Source: an uncultured Eubacteriales bacterium
GTDB taxonomy: Bacteria; Bacillota; Clostridia; Oscillospirales; Oscillospiraceae
DNA length: 7,867 nt
Assembly: GCA_900551355.1 (NCBI GenBank)
Contig: URVR01000075.1
Location: 1-7,867, forward strand
Direction: 5' to 3'
Shown: piece after piece, positions 1-6,518 of the stretch
Layout of the letters: the number at the start of each line of letters is the position of its first letter
Position numbering within the stretch: the stretch's first letter is position 1
Notes under the pieces: generated by a model
The model's database searches: none
The model's input: the letters and a program-made list of their open reading frames with translations, nothing else
Told to the model about the DNA's origin: nothing
Made by a program: the position numbers and the translations under genes

Positions 1-47
1 CTACACTTATGCGATCGTCGGCAGCGTCAGATGTGTATAAGAGACAG
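1..47 (+). other. Nextera library adapter, P5/i5 side (artefact)
   Basis: This is not genomic. Positions 1-6 match the last bases of the Illumina P5 oligo. Positions 7-14 (TTATGCGA) match an 8-base i5 index as I recall the Nextera index set. Positions 15-28 match the Nextera read-1 overhang, and 29-47 are the 19-base Tn5 mosaic end. Genuine DNA begins at 48. Any reading frame crossing this stretch is artificial, including the minus- and plus-strand peptides containing MCIRDR or similar. Confidence 0.98.
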
Positions 48-96
48 AGCGCCGCCAGCCACCGAAGCAGCGGACGGCGCCGGGACAGATACGCCC

Positions 97-519
97 TCAC
101 AGCGGCAGGGGCCGGCCCGTGAAGCACATGACGCAGCTCGCCTGCACCACGGCCCTGCCGTTCTCGTCGGTGACCTCCGCCGAGCAGAAGGCCAGCTTGC
201 CGCCCACCCTGTCCACCTTCCCCACGGCGGTGAGGGTGCTGCCGGCGGCAGCGGCGGCCAGATAGTCGATGCTGGCGTTCACCGTCACCACCATCTCCTG
301 CCGCAGCGTCACGATGGCCATGCCCATGGCCACGTCGCACAGGGAAAACAGGATACCGCCATGGGCGCCGCCCCAGCGGTTCAGACTGTCCTCGCACATG
401 GGCAGCACCACCGTGGCGGTGCCGTCGGACAGGTCGGTGGCGTACATATGGTTGTGGGTCAAAAACGGTTCCTTGCGGTTGCAGAACTCCAATAATCCTT
501 TTCTGATCTCCTCAGTCAT
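97..519 (-). CDS. PaaI-family hotdog-fold acyl-CoA thioesterase
   Basis: A 140-residue protein of the usual length for a single hotdog-fold domain of the PaaI/YdiI type, which hydrolyses acyl- or aryl-CoA thioesters in the cytoplasm. Residues 47-62 carry the family signature: N47, then GGAHGG at 50-55 and the helix ending in D62. In this family the Asn/Gly/His-Gly-Gly segment forms the oxyanion and CoA pocket, and the acidic residue on the central helix is catalytic. The C-terminal half has the expected strand pattern (about 96-135). The start at 519 has a good ribosome site (GGAGG about 6 bases upstream). It overlaps the end of the AI-2E gene by 8 bases (ATGACTGA), so the two are probably co-transcribed and translationally coupled. 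The substrate cannot be told from sequence; a detoxifying or housekeeping role is possible. Confidence 0.88.
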   Translation of the reverse strand: MTEEIRKGLLEFCNRKEPFLTHNHMYATDLSDGTATVVLPMCEDSLNRWGGAHGGILFSLCDVAMGMAIVTLRQEMVVTVNASIDYLAAAAAGSTLTAVGKVDRVGGKLAFCSAEVTDENGRAVVQASCVMCFTGRPLPL

Positions 520-1780
520 GCTTTTCCTCCGTTATCGCTGCTTCCGGCGTATGCTCCTGCCCCGCCGTCCGGGCGCGCTCCACATAGGCGTAGGCCTCCG
601 TGGGCATATCGCGGCGGCGCAGCCGCCGGTCCAACAGATACTTCACCAGCTCCTGCAGGCAGGCGAAAATGGGCACACCCAGGAACATGCCCAGCACGCC
701 GCCGAAGCCGCCGCCCACCAGAATGGCCACGATGACCCAGAAGCTGGAGATGCCGGTGGCGTCGCCCAGGATCTTCGGCCCCAGGATGTTGCCGTCGAAC
801 TGCTGCAGCACCACGATGAAGATCACAAAGATCAGGCACTGCTTGGGGCTGACCAGCAGGATTAGGAAAGCCGAGGGGATGGCGCCCAGGAACGGCCCGA
901 AGAACGGGATGATGTTGGTCACGCCCACCACCACGCTGACCAGCGGGGTGTAGGGCATTTTCAGGATGGAGCAGCCCACGAAGCACAGCGCGCCGATGAT
1001 CAGGGAGTCCAGCAGCTTGCCCCGGACGAAGCCGGAGAAGATGCGGTCCACCTGCCGGGTGCCGTGGATGACGGCGTTGGCCTTCTTCTCGTCGAACAGC
1101 GCGTACACCGCCTTGCAGCAGCGGGCCAGGCTCTTCTCCTTCATGGTCATCAGATAGATGGACACGATGATGCCCACGATCAGGTCGGTGGCAAAGCTGA
1201 CCACACTCCAGATACCGCTCCAGATGCCGCCGGTCAGGGTGCCCAGCGCCCCCTGCGCCCAGGGCAGGATGTGGTCCTTCAGCAGCGTCACGCCGTCGCT
1301 GTAGTACTTGGTCACGAAGTCCGCCACCCATACGGCGATCTCGTTCTCACTGTCCAGCAGGCCGTCGGCCCAGTTGTACACCTTATAGTAATACGCCTCG
1401 GCGTTGTTGATGAGCATGGTCACGCTGTCCACCAGCTGCGGGATCAGCACGCTCATCAGCAGGTACACCAGCAGGATGGCCACCGCCTCCGCCAGCAGGA
1501 TGCTGGCAAACCGCAGGACGCCCGCGGCATTTTTGACGTGCTTCTTCGGGAACGCCTTCTGCCACCCGGCGTGGAGCGCCCGCTCGATCCAGTTCATCAC
1601 CGGCGTCAGCAGGTAGGCGATGGCGCAGCCGTACAGCACCGGCGCCAGCACGGAAAACAGCTTGTCCACAAAGTGCTGGAGCGTGGCGCCCATATAAAAC
1701 GTATCATAAAACACCAGCACGGCGCAGACGGTGAGAAACGCCGTCAGGCCCCACTTCACATATTGCGTCCGCCGCTTCAT
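512..1780 (-). CDS. AI-2E-family (UPF0118/PerM-like) transporter
   Basis: A 422-residue polytopic membrane protein of the AI-2E/PerM/YtvI superfamily. Members have been linked to autoinducer-2 export or to sodium/proton antiport, and the substrate here is unknown. Hydrophobic segments lie at about residues 11-30, 40-60, 90-113, 190-213, 256-273, 279-310, 315-328 and 345-378. Family hallmarks are the RGKLLDSLIIG segment (253-263), the TNIIPFFGPFLGAIPS block (288-303), QFDGNILGPKILGD (327-340) and the glycine-rich GGGFGGVLGMFLGVP (356-370). The frame stays open upstream to 2026, but I chose the ATG at 1780 because AGGAG ends 8 bases before it and a promoter lies just beyond. An ATG at 1786 is only 2 bases from that site. 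The C-terminal tail (about 385-422) is charged and probably cytoplasmic. It is the first gene of an operon with the thioesterase, which it overlaps by 8 bases. Confidence 0.9.
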   Translation of the reverse strand: MKRRTQYVKWGLTAFLTVCAVLVFYDTFYMGATLQHFVDKLFSVLAPVLYGCAIAYLLTPVMNWIERALHAGWQKAFPKKHVKNAAGVLRFASILLAEAVAILLVYLLMSVLIPQLVDSVTMLINNAEAYYYKVYNWADGLLDSENEIAVWVADFVTKYYSDGVTLLKDHILPWAQGALGTLTGGIWSGIWSVVSFATDLIVGIIVSIYLMTMKEKSLARCCKAVYALFDEKKANAVIHGTRQVDRIFSGFVRGKLLDSLIIGALCFVGCSILKMPYTPLVSVVVGVTNIIPFFGPFLGAIPSAFLILLVSPKQCLIFVIFIVVLQQFDGNILGPKILGDATGISSFWVIVAILVGGGFGGVLGMFLGVPIFACLQELVKYLLDRRLRRRDMPTEAYAYVERARTAGQEHTPEAAITEEKHD

Positions 1781-1788
1781 CCGCATCA

Positions 1789-1795
1789 CTCCTTT
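1789..1795 (-). promoter_or_regulatory. Ribosome binding site that fixes the AI-2E start
   Basis: Minus-strand AAAGGAG. It lies 8 bases before the ATG at 1780 and only 2 bases before the in-frame ATG at 1786, which favours 1780 as the real start. Together with the promoter at 1803-1831, it makes the open-frame extension to 2026 untenable. Confidence 0.75.
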
Positions 1796-1802
1796 GTCCT
1801 CT

Positions 1803-1831
1803 ATCATAGCCGACAGTGCCCGGTTTTGCAA
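1803..1831 (-). promoter_or_regulatory. Promoter of the AI-2E/thioesterase operon
   Basis: On the minus strand TTGCAA (1826-1831), a 17-base spacer and TATGAT (1803-1808) form a close match to the sigma-70/sigma-A consensus with ideal spacing. The transcript should start near 1796, giving a very short leader that begins close to the ribosome site. It diverges from the lipid kinase promoter; 57 bases separate the two -35 elements. Confidence 0.7.
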
Positions 1832-1888
1832 GATTTTTTCTGTCTTCCTGCACCGTGCCTGCCTCGGACACCGCTGCCGCTCTGCCTG

Positions 1889-1917
1889 TTGCAATTTCTC
1901 ATATTCTATGGCATAAT
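1889..1917 (+). promoter_or_regulatory. Promoter of the lipid kinase gene, extended -10
   Basis: TTGCAA (1889-1894), a 17-base spacer and CATAAT (1912-1917), with TGG directly before the -10 giving an extended -10 element. Predicted transcription start is near 1924. The -35 hexamer is the same palindromic TTGCAA used by the divergent promoter. Confidence 0.68.
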
Positions 1918-1928
1918 GATAGGACACT

Positions 1929-1949
1929 CGCGCACGGCCGACGTGCGCG
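1929..1949 (+). promoter_or_regulatory. Perfect 8-bp inverted repeat in the lipid kinase leader
   Basis: CGCGCACG (1929-1936) and CGTGCGCG (1942-1949) flank a 5-base centre. It begins about 5 bases after the predicted transcription start and ends 18 bases before the AGGAGG ribosome site at 1968-1973. No T-run follows, so it is not an intrinsic terminator. It could be a repressor operator or a 5'-stabilising hairpin. Confidence 0.5.
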
Positions 1950-1979
1950 GCATCATCGGCACACAAGAGGAGGAGAGCC

Positions 1980-2861
1980 ATGAAAAAGCTCCTGTTCATT
2001 GTCAATCCCCGGGCGGGCAAGACCAAGTCCAGCGCCCCTCTGTTCGATGCGGTGGCCGCCCTGTCCCGGGCCGGCTATCTGGTGCGCGTCTTTGTCACGG
2101 AGGCCGGCGGCGACGCCAGCCGCGTGGCGGCGGATTGGGGTCCCGATTACGATGTGGTGGTCTGCGCCGGCGGCGACGGCACCCTGAACGAGACCATCTC
2201 CGGCCTGATGACGCTGCCGCAGCGCCCGCTGCTGGGCTACCTGCCCAACGGCAGCACCAACGATTTTGCCGCCAGCCTCCACCTGTCCTCCGACCCGCGG
2301 CTGGCCGCGCTGGATATCGCCGGCGGCAGCCCCCATCCGCTGGACATCGGCCGGCACAATGACCGCTATTTCGCCTATGTGGCGTCCTTCGGCGCCTTCA
2401 CCCGCTCGTCCTACTCCGCGTCCCAGGCGGCAAAAAACGCCCTGGGCCACTTCGCCTACATTCTGGAGGGGCTGGGCGATCTGGACTCTCTGCGGCCCTA
2501 CAGCTGCCGCATCGAGGCGGACGGCGAGGTGTTCGAGGGCGACTTCATCTTCGGCGCCGTGTGCAACTGCACCTCCATGGGCGGCCTGGTGAAGCTGGAC
2601 CCCAGCCGCGTCAAAATGGACGACGGCCGGTTCGAGCTGCTGCTCCTCCGGATGCCCAAATCGGCGCTGGATCTGCAGAACCTCATCACCGCCAGGACCC
2701 GGATGCAGTACGACTACCCCGGTGTCATCTTCCGCCATGTGCAGCACGTCACCCTGACCACCCAGGCCCACATCCCCTGGTCGCTGGACGGTGAATACGC
2801 CCCCAGCGCGGCGCGGGTGGAGATCGAGAACCTGCCGGGCGCGGTGTCCCTCCTCCGCTGA
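1980..2861 (+). CDS. Diacylglycerol kinase-like lipid kinase (DgkB/YegS family)
   Basis: A 293-residue soluble kinase of the DAGK-catalytic family, which phosphorylates diacylglycerol or related lipids at the membrane surface using ATP and so recycles lipid headgroup turnover products to phosphatidate. The N-terminal nucleotide-binding domain starts with VNPRAGK (8-14). It carries the hallmark GGDGTLNE (64-71) and PNGSTNDFA (89-97); the more usual form of the latter is GTANDFA. The C-terminal beta-sandwich lid (about 120-293) includes MDDGRFELLLL (213-223) and a conserved DGE (270-272), which in DgkB-type enzymes contributes to catalysis or metal binding. Length is typical. The start is fixed by AGGAGG 6 bases upstream. 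The gene is monocistronic, with its own promoter and terminator. The lipid substrate (diacylglycerol, undecaprenol or sphingoid) cannot be decided from sequence. Confidence 0.92.
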   Translation: MKKLLFIVNPRAGKTKSSAPLFDAVAALSRAGYLVRVFVTEAGGDASRVAADWGPDYDVVVCAGGDGTLNETISGLMTLPQRPLLGYLPNGSTNDFAASLHLSSDPRLAALDIAGGSPHPLDIGRHNDRYFAYVASFGAFTRSSYSASQAAKNALGHFAYILEGLGDLDSLRPYSCRIEADGEVFEGDFIFGAVCNCTSMGGLVKLDPSRVKMDDGRFELLLLRMPKSALDLQNLITARTRMQYDYPGVIFRHVQHVTLTTQAHIPWSLDGEYAPSAARVEIENLPGAVSLLR

Positions 2862-2887
2862 CCCGCACCTCCTCCAAAAATACGCAA

Positions 2888-2918
2888 AAGGACGCCGGAG
2901 CGTTGCTCCGGCGTCCTT
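2888..2918. terminator. Shared bidirectional intrinsic terminator
   Basis: A perfect 14-bp stem (2888-2901 with 2905-2918) and a 3-base loop, flanked by A-rich sequence on the left and T-rich on the right. It sits between the convergent ends of the lipid kinase (stop at 2861) and the first transporter (stop at 2931), and should serve both strands. Confidence 0.9.
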
Positions 2919-2930
2919 CTTATGTACTTT

Positions 2931-4394
2931 TTAGAAGAAGAATTCCTTGATCTGCCCGTACAGGATGAGGATCATGCACAGCGGGGTGATGAACTTCACG
3001 CAGACCTTGAAGAATCCATAGCCGCTCATGGCGTGGCCGGACTGCTCGCACTCGTCCTTGACCACCTCGGGCCCGATCTCCCAGCCGATCATCAGCGACA
3101 TCAGCAGGGCGCCCAGCGGCATCATGATGCCTTCGGACAACATATCCCAGAAGTCCAGCCAGTCGGCAGCCCATGTGGGCAATTCGCCCGTCATACCCAG
3201 AAGATTACCTGGCGCAAAGCCCGTGGAGCCCAGCGCATCGGCGCAGACCAGAATGCAGCCCAGACCCACGCAGGCCGCAGCGATGAGGGTGTAGGTCTTA
3301 CGCTTGTCGCCCTTGCCGGCGTCGCGGGCCTTATCCACGAAGTGGGCCACGATGACCTCCAGCAGAGAGATGGAGGAGGACACGGCGGCGAAGACCACCA
3401 GCAGATAGAACAGGATGCCGAAGATGGGGCCAAGGCCGCCCATACGGCTGAACACGTTCTGCATGGTGATGAACAGCAGCTTGGGGCCGCCCAGCGTGCC
3501 GTCGGGGTCCAGGGCAAAGCGGCCGGGAATGACGCACAGACCGGCCATCAAAGCCACCAGCGTATCCATGACGATGATGAGGATGGCGTTCTTCTGCAGG
3601 TTCTCCTTCTTCTGCAGGTAGGAGCCGTAGGTGATCATGGCGCCCATGCCCAGAGACAGGGAGAAGAACATCTGACCGCCGGCAGTGGCAAATACCTGGA
3701 AAAGATTGGGTGCCTTCTCGATCACACCGTTGGCGACAGCCCAGCCGGGAATGAACATGTACTTCAGGCCTTCCACAGCGCCGGGCAGGGTGCAGGCGCG
3801 GATGATGCAGATCAGCAGCATCACGAACAGCGCGGGCATACCCACGGAGCAGACCTTCTCAATACCGCCGCCGATACCGCCGATGACGATGATCATGGTG
3901 ATGGCCACGAAGATCAGACCGTAGATGATAGCCTCGGTGGGATTCCCGAGAAATGCGCCGAACACCTCAGCGCCTACGGAAGTGCCGTTGGCGTCAGCGA
4001 CCGCAGCCAAGGCGTTGGAGCCGAAGCCCGCGCCGAACAGGTCGCCCACGTTCAGCACGACGTACTTGATGCAGTAGCCGCCCAGTGCGCAGTAGAAGAA
4101 CAGGATGAAGAACGCGGACAGAATGCCCATCCAGCCCATCCACTTGAACTTCTTGGACAGGACGTGATACGCTTCCACAGCGCCCTTACCGGTCTTGCGG
4201 CCGATGGCCAGCTCGCCCACCATGACGATGAAGCCGCACAGGACTGCCAGGATCAGGTAGATGATGAGGAACGTGAAGCCGCCGGAGGCGCCCATCTTGT
4301 TGGGGAAGCCCCAGATGTTGCCCAGGCCGACTGCCGAGCCGACCGCGGCCATCAGGAATCCAAAATTGGTTCCAAAGCCTTTTCTTTCTTCCAT
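2931..4394 (-). CDS. Sodium-dependent transporter, NSS (SNF/LeuT-fold) family, copy 1
   Basis: A 487-residue inner-membrane symporter of the neurotransmitter:sodium symporter family, which couples Na+ entry to uptake of amino acids or related amines. About 11 hydrophobic helices are visible: 11-32, 40-62, 88-115, 153-172, 181-202, 232-259, 268-291, 322-349, 369-389, 412-436 and 463-481. This matches the 11-helix bacterial branch. Aligned by eye to LeuT, helix 1 has GSAVGLGN (19-26; A21, V22 and N26 as Na+ ligands), helix 6 FFSLSLG (S245), helix 7 D277 where LeuT has N286, and helix 8 A336/S339/S340 for the second Na+ site. GGGIEK (175-180) is the usual loop before helix 5. The usual gate arginine of helix 1 is glycine here (G29), although D414 in DFWD could match LeuT D404. 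The start has GGAGAG 5 bases upstream. The substrate is unknown. Confidence 0.93.
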   Translation of the reverse strand: MEERKGFGTNFGFLMAAVGSAVGLGNIWGFPNKMGASGGFTFLIIYLILAVLCGFIVMVGELAIGRKTGKGAVEAYHVLSKKFKWMGWMGILSAFFILFFYCALGGYCIKYVVLNVGDLFGAGFGSNALAAVADANGTSVGAEVFGAFLGNPTEAIIYGLIFVAITMIIVIGGIGGGIEKVCSVGMPALFVMLLICIIRACTLPGAVEGLKYMFIPGWAVANGVIEKAPNLFQVFATAGGQMFFSLSLGMGAMITYGSYLQKKENLQKNAILIIVMDTLVALMAGLCVIPGRFALDPDGTLGGPKLLFITMQNVFSRMGGLGPIFGILFYLLVVFAAVSSSISLLEVIVAHFVDKARDAGKGDKRKTYTLIAAACVGLGCILVCADALGSTGFAPGNLLGMTGELPTWAADWLDFWDMLSEGIMMPLGALLMSLMIGWEIGPEVVKDECEQSGHAMSGYGFFKVCVKFITPLCMILILYGQIKEFFF

Positions 4395-4423
4395 GTTTTC
4401 TCTCCTTATAACAGAAATTTGCC

Positions 4424-4500
4424 CTCCGCCTTTCCTCGGAGTGCTGATTTTCTGCTTCCTGTCTATCGACAGGAAACATCTTGAGGCGCCGCCACGCCTC
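4424..4500 (-). promoter_or_regulatory. Structured 5' leader of transporter copy 1: three hairpins
   Basis: The predicted transcript start near 4536 leaves about 140 bases of leader. In transcript order it can fold into a 6-bp stem (4495-4500 with 4483-4488, extendable past a 2-base bulge), an 8-bp stem TTCCTGTC/GACAGGAA with a 4-base loop (4456-4475), and a 5-bp stem (4437-4441 with 4424-4428). No T-run follows any of them, so they are not attenuator terminators. I could not match any known riboswitch class. A protein- or RNA-binding leader is possible. Confidence 0.4.
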
Positions 4501-4523
4501 TCAACTCCCCGTCCCCAAAGTCA

Positions 4524-4536
4524 ATGAACGGTTCAT
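4524..4536. promoter_or_regulatory. 13-bp palindrome at the copy 1 transcription start (candidate operator)
   Basis: ATGAAC and GTTCAT arms of 6 bp around one central base. On the minus strand it lies 6 bases downstream of the predicted -10, exactly over the expected start site, which is a classic position for a repressor operator. No cognate regulator is visible in the window. Confidence 0.45.
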
Positions 4537-4542
4537 GAAAAA

Positions 4543-4571
4543 AGTATACAGGAAACAAAACCCAACCGCAA
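4543..4571 (-). promoter_or_regulatory. Promoter of transporter copy 1
   Basis: On the minus strand TTGCGG (4566-4571), a 17-base spacer and TATACT (4543-4548). Spacing is ideal and the -10 is strong. Its position inside the gap, downstream of the copy 2 terminator, gives copy 1 its own transcription unit. Confidence 0.6.
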
Positions 4572-4901
4572 TTAGCAGTATTGATAAATTTCTCGCGCCA
4601 TGTTGTACATTTTTAACATTCTGTGAACAATTTGTCATGTGCGGTTTATAAATATATTATCACTTTTTAGCGGCTGTTGGCACAGCTTTTTACGGGTTTT
4701 TTCTGATTTTTTTGCCGCGATCCTGATTTTTCTTCTAAAGAAACAGTCCGTCAAAGAATAAACAGGCGGATCCCGCCGCCTGCCCCGCGGCGGCTATATC
4801 CGCACCGCGCTCTGGTTTCCCGTCTCCTGCCGCTCGTCTCCTGTCTCCGGGCATCCGCCCTGCCGCCTGCGGACGCCTCCCTGTCTCCGGACAAAATCAA
4901 A
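4572..4901. other. Gap between the transporters: AT-rich bend, then GC-rich repeats
   Basis: I see no credible gene here. 4572-4740 is AT-rich within a GC-rich genome and contains T-runs starting at 4687, 4697, 4707 and 4727, in phase with the DNA helix and therefore expected to bend it. 4632-4660 reads as a plus-strand promoter (TTGTCA, 17 bases, TATTAT). 4764-4793 contains two overlapping, mutually exclusive hairpins (AGGCGG with CCGCCT, or CCGCCGC with GCGGCGG). 4821-4890 contains short direct repeats: CGTCTCCTG at 4821 and 4835, and CTGTCTCCGG at 4841 and 4881. Confidence 0.5.
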
Positions 4902-4928
4902 CAGCGCCCGCCGGAATGGCGGGCGCTG
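4902..4928 (-). terminator. Intrinsic terminator after transporter copy 2
   Basis: A perfect 11-bp stem (CAGCGCCCGCC at 4902-4912 with its complement at 4918-4928) and a 5-base loop, about 72 bases beyond the copy 2 stop. On the minus strand a T-rich tail with runs of 3 and 4 T follows. On the plus strand the tail is CTTTTTCTG, so it should work in both directions. Confidence 0.8.
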
Positions 4929-5000
4929 CTTTTTCTGTTATTTGGAGAGCATACCGGGATGGCGGTCCCGGAATGTATAACATACTTGTCGTTTCTTCTC

Positions 5001-6467
5001 TTAGCCGAAGAAGCTCTTGAGCTGACCGTACAGGATCAGCAGCATGCACAGCGGGGTGATGTACTTGCAGCAGACCTTGAAGAACGGATAGCTGCTCATT
5101 TTGTGTCCCTCGGTGGCTTCGCACTCGTCCTTGACCATCTCCGGGCCGATCTCCCAGCCGATCATCAGGGTCATCAGCAGGCCGCCCAGGGGCATGAACA
5201 CGCCCTCGGAGATCATATCAAAGAAGTCCAGCCAGCAGTCGCTCCAGCCCTTGTAGCCGTCCAGCTTCAAAAGCTCCCATGGCGCGATCCCGTTGGAGCC
5301 CAGACCGTCAACGCAGACCAGCACGCACAGCAGGGCGATAAGGATGGAGGCGATGAGGGAATACTTCTTGCGCTGGTCGCCCTTGCCCTTCTCCCGGGCC
5401 TCGTCCACAAAGTGGGCCACCACGGTCTCCAGCAGGGAGATGGAGGAGGACACTGCTGCCAGCACCACCAGCAGGTAGAAGATAATGCCGAAGATGGGGC
5501 CGATAGCGCCGTCCATGGAGTCAAACACGTTCTGCATGGTGATAAACAGCAGCTTGGGGCCGCCGATCGGGCCTTCGGGATCGAGGGCGAAGCGGGCGGG
5601 CATCACGCACAGACCGGCCATCAGGGCCACCAGGGTGTCCATGACGATGATGAGGACGGCGTTCTTCTCCAGGTGCTCCTTCTTATCCAGATAGGAGCCG
5701 TAGGTGATCATAGCGCCCATGCCGATGGACAGGGAGAAGAACATCTGACCGCCTGCGGTAGAGATGACTTCAAAGATGCTGGGAGCCTCTTTAATAACGC
5801 CGTTGGCCACGGCCCAGCCGGGGATAAACATATACTTCAGGCCGTTCACAGCGCCGGGCAGGGTGCAGGCGCGGATGATGCAGATCAGCAGCATCACGAA
5901 CAGCGCGGGCATACCCACGGAGCAGACCTTCTCGATACCGCCGCCCACGCCGCCGAGGACAATGAGCATGGTCAGGGCCACGAAGATAAGGCCGTAGATG
6001 ATCGCCTCAGTTGGGTTGGCGATCAGCGCCGCCCACGCCGCCGCGCCGGTGGAGCTGCCGCTGGCCGTCGCGGTCTCGGCAAATACGTTGGAGCCGAAGC
6101 TCGCGTTGAACAGGTCGCCCACGTTCAGCACGACGTACTTGATGCAGTAGCCGCCCAGCGCGCAGTAGAAGAACAAAATGAAGAAGGCGGAGGCGATACC
6201 CAGCCAGCCCATCCATTTGAACTTCTTGGAGAGGATCTTATACGTCTCCACCGCACCCTTGCCGGTCTTACGTCCCATGGCCAGCTCGCTGATCATGACA
6301 ATGAATCCGCAGGTGACGCCCAGGAAAATGTAAACCAGCAGGAACGTGAATCCGCCGTTGGCCCCCATTTTGTAGGGGAAGCCCCAGATGTTGCCCAGGC
6401 CGACCGCAGAGCCGACCGCGGCCATCAGGAATCCGAAATTGGATCCGAAGCCTTTTCTTTCTTCCAT
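5001..6467 (-). CDS. Sodium-dependent transporter, NSS (SNF/LeuT-fold) family, copy 2
   Basis: A 488-residue paralogue of the neighbouring transporter. By eye about three quarters of residues are identical, with differences concentrated at 120-150 (the loop after helix 3), 298-320 and 357-411 (helix 9 and the loop before helix 10). It has the same 11-helix plan and the same predicted Na+ ligands: A21, V22, N26, S245 and D277, with A337/S340/S341 in helix 8. It also lacks the usual helix 1 gate arginine (G29), and reads DFFD rather than DFWD at 414-417 near the predicted extracellular gate. The start has AGGAG about 8 bases upstream. It has its own promoter and terminator. The divergent outer loops suggest a different substrate preference or affinity from copy 1, but that is inference; no substrate can be assigned. 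Confidence 0.93.
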   Translation of the reverse strand: MEERKGFGSNFGFLMAAVGSAVGLGNIWGFPYKMGANGGFTFLLVYIFLGVTCGFIVMISELAMGRKTGKGAVETYKILSKKFKWMGWLGIASAFFILFFYCALGGYCIKYVVLNVGDLFNASFGSNVFAETATASGSSTGAAAWAALIANPTEAIIYGLIFVALTMLIVLGGVGGGIEKVCSVGMPALFVMLLICIIRACTLPGAVNGLKYMFIPGWAVANGVIKEAPSIFEVISTAGGQMFFSLSIGMGAMITYGSYLDKKEHLEKNAVLIIVMDTLVALMAGLCVMPARFALDPEGPIGGPKLLFITMQNVFDSMDGAIGPIFGIIFYLLVVLAAVSSSISLLETVVAHFVDEAREKGKGDQRKKYSLIASILIALLCVLVCVDGLGSNGIAPWELLKLDGYKGWSDCWLDFFDMISEGVFMPLGGLLMTLMIGWEIGPEMVKDECEATEGHKMSSYPFFKVCCKYITPLCMLLILYGQLKSFFG

Positions 6468-6518
6468 TGCTTTCTCTCCTTACAAGTTTCCCCCGCCTTA
6501 CCCAGCGGGCGTATATGT

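Noticed and set aside
48..96. Possible hairpin (GCGCCG near 49, CGGCGC near 75) after the thioesterase stop
   Set aside because: Large loop, and the sequence is cut by the adapter, so no tail can be seen. Neither a terminator nor a further gene can be supported.
1781..2026. Upstream extension of the AI-2E reading frame by 82 codons
   Set aside because: It crosses a good promoter and the start of the divergent lipid kinase gene, has no ribosome site at its ATG, and is low-quality sequence for this family. The start at 1780 has a proper ribosome site.
1064..2362. Long plus-strand open frames at 1064-2362, 2922-4484 and 4959-6710
   Set aside because: They run antisense to, or in another frame of, well-supported genes. 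Their proteins are rich in His, Gln, Ala and Gly, typical of shadow frames in GC-rich DNA.
4395..4536. Known riboswitch or T-box in the transporter copy 1 leader
   Set aside because: No conserved core of glycine, lysine or T-box elements was recognisable by eye, and no terminator/antiterminator pair is present.
4821..4890. CRISPR-like array from the repeated CGTCTCCTG and CTGTCTCCGG words
   Set aside because: Units are only 9-10 bases with irregular periods (14 and 40) and no cas genes nearby.
4954..4971. CCGGGA/TCCCGG hairpin just after transporter copy 2
   Set aside because: Only 6 bp, with no T-run on either strand. The stronger terminator at 4902-4928 explains termination.
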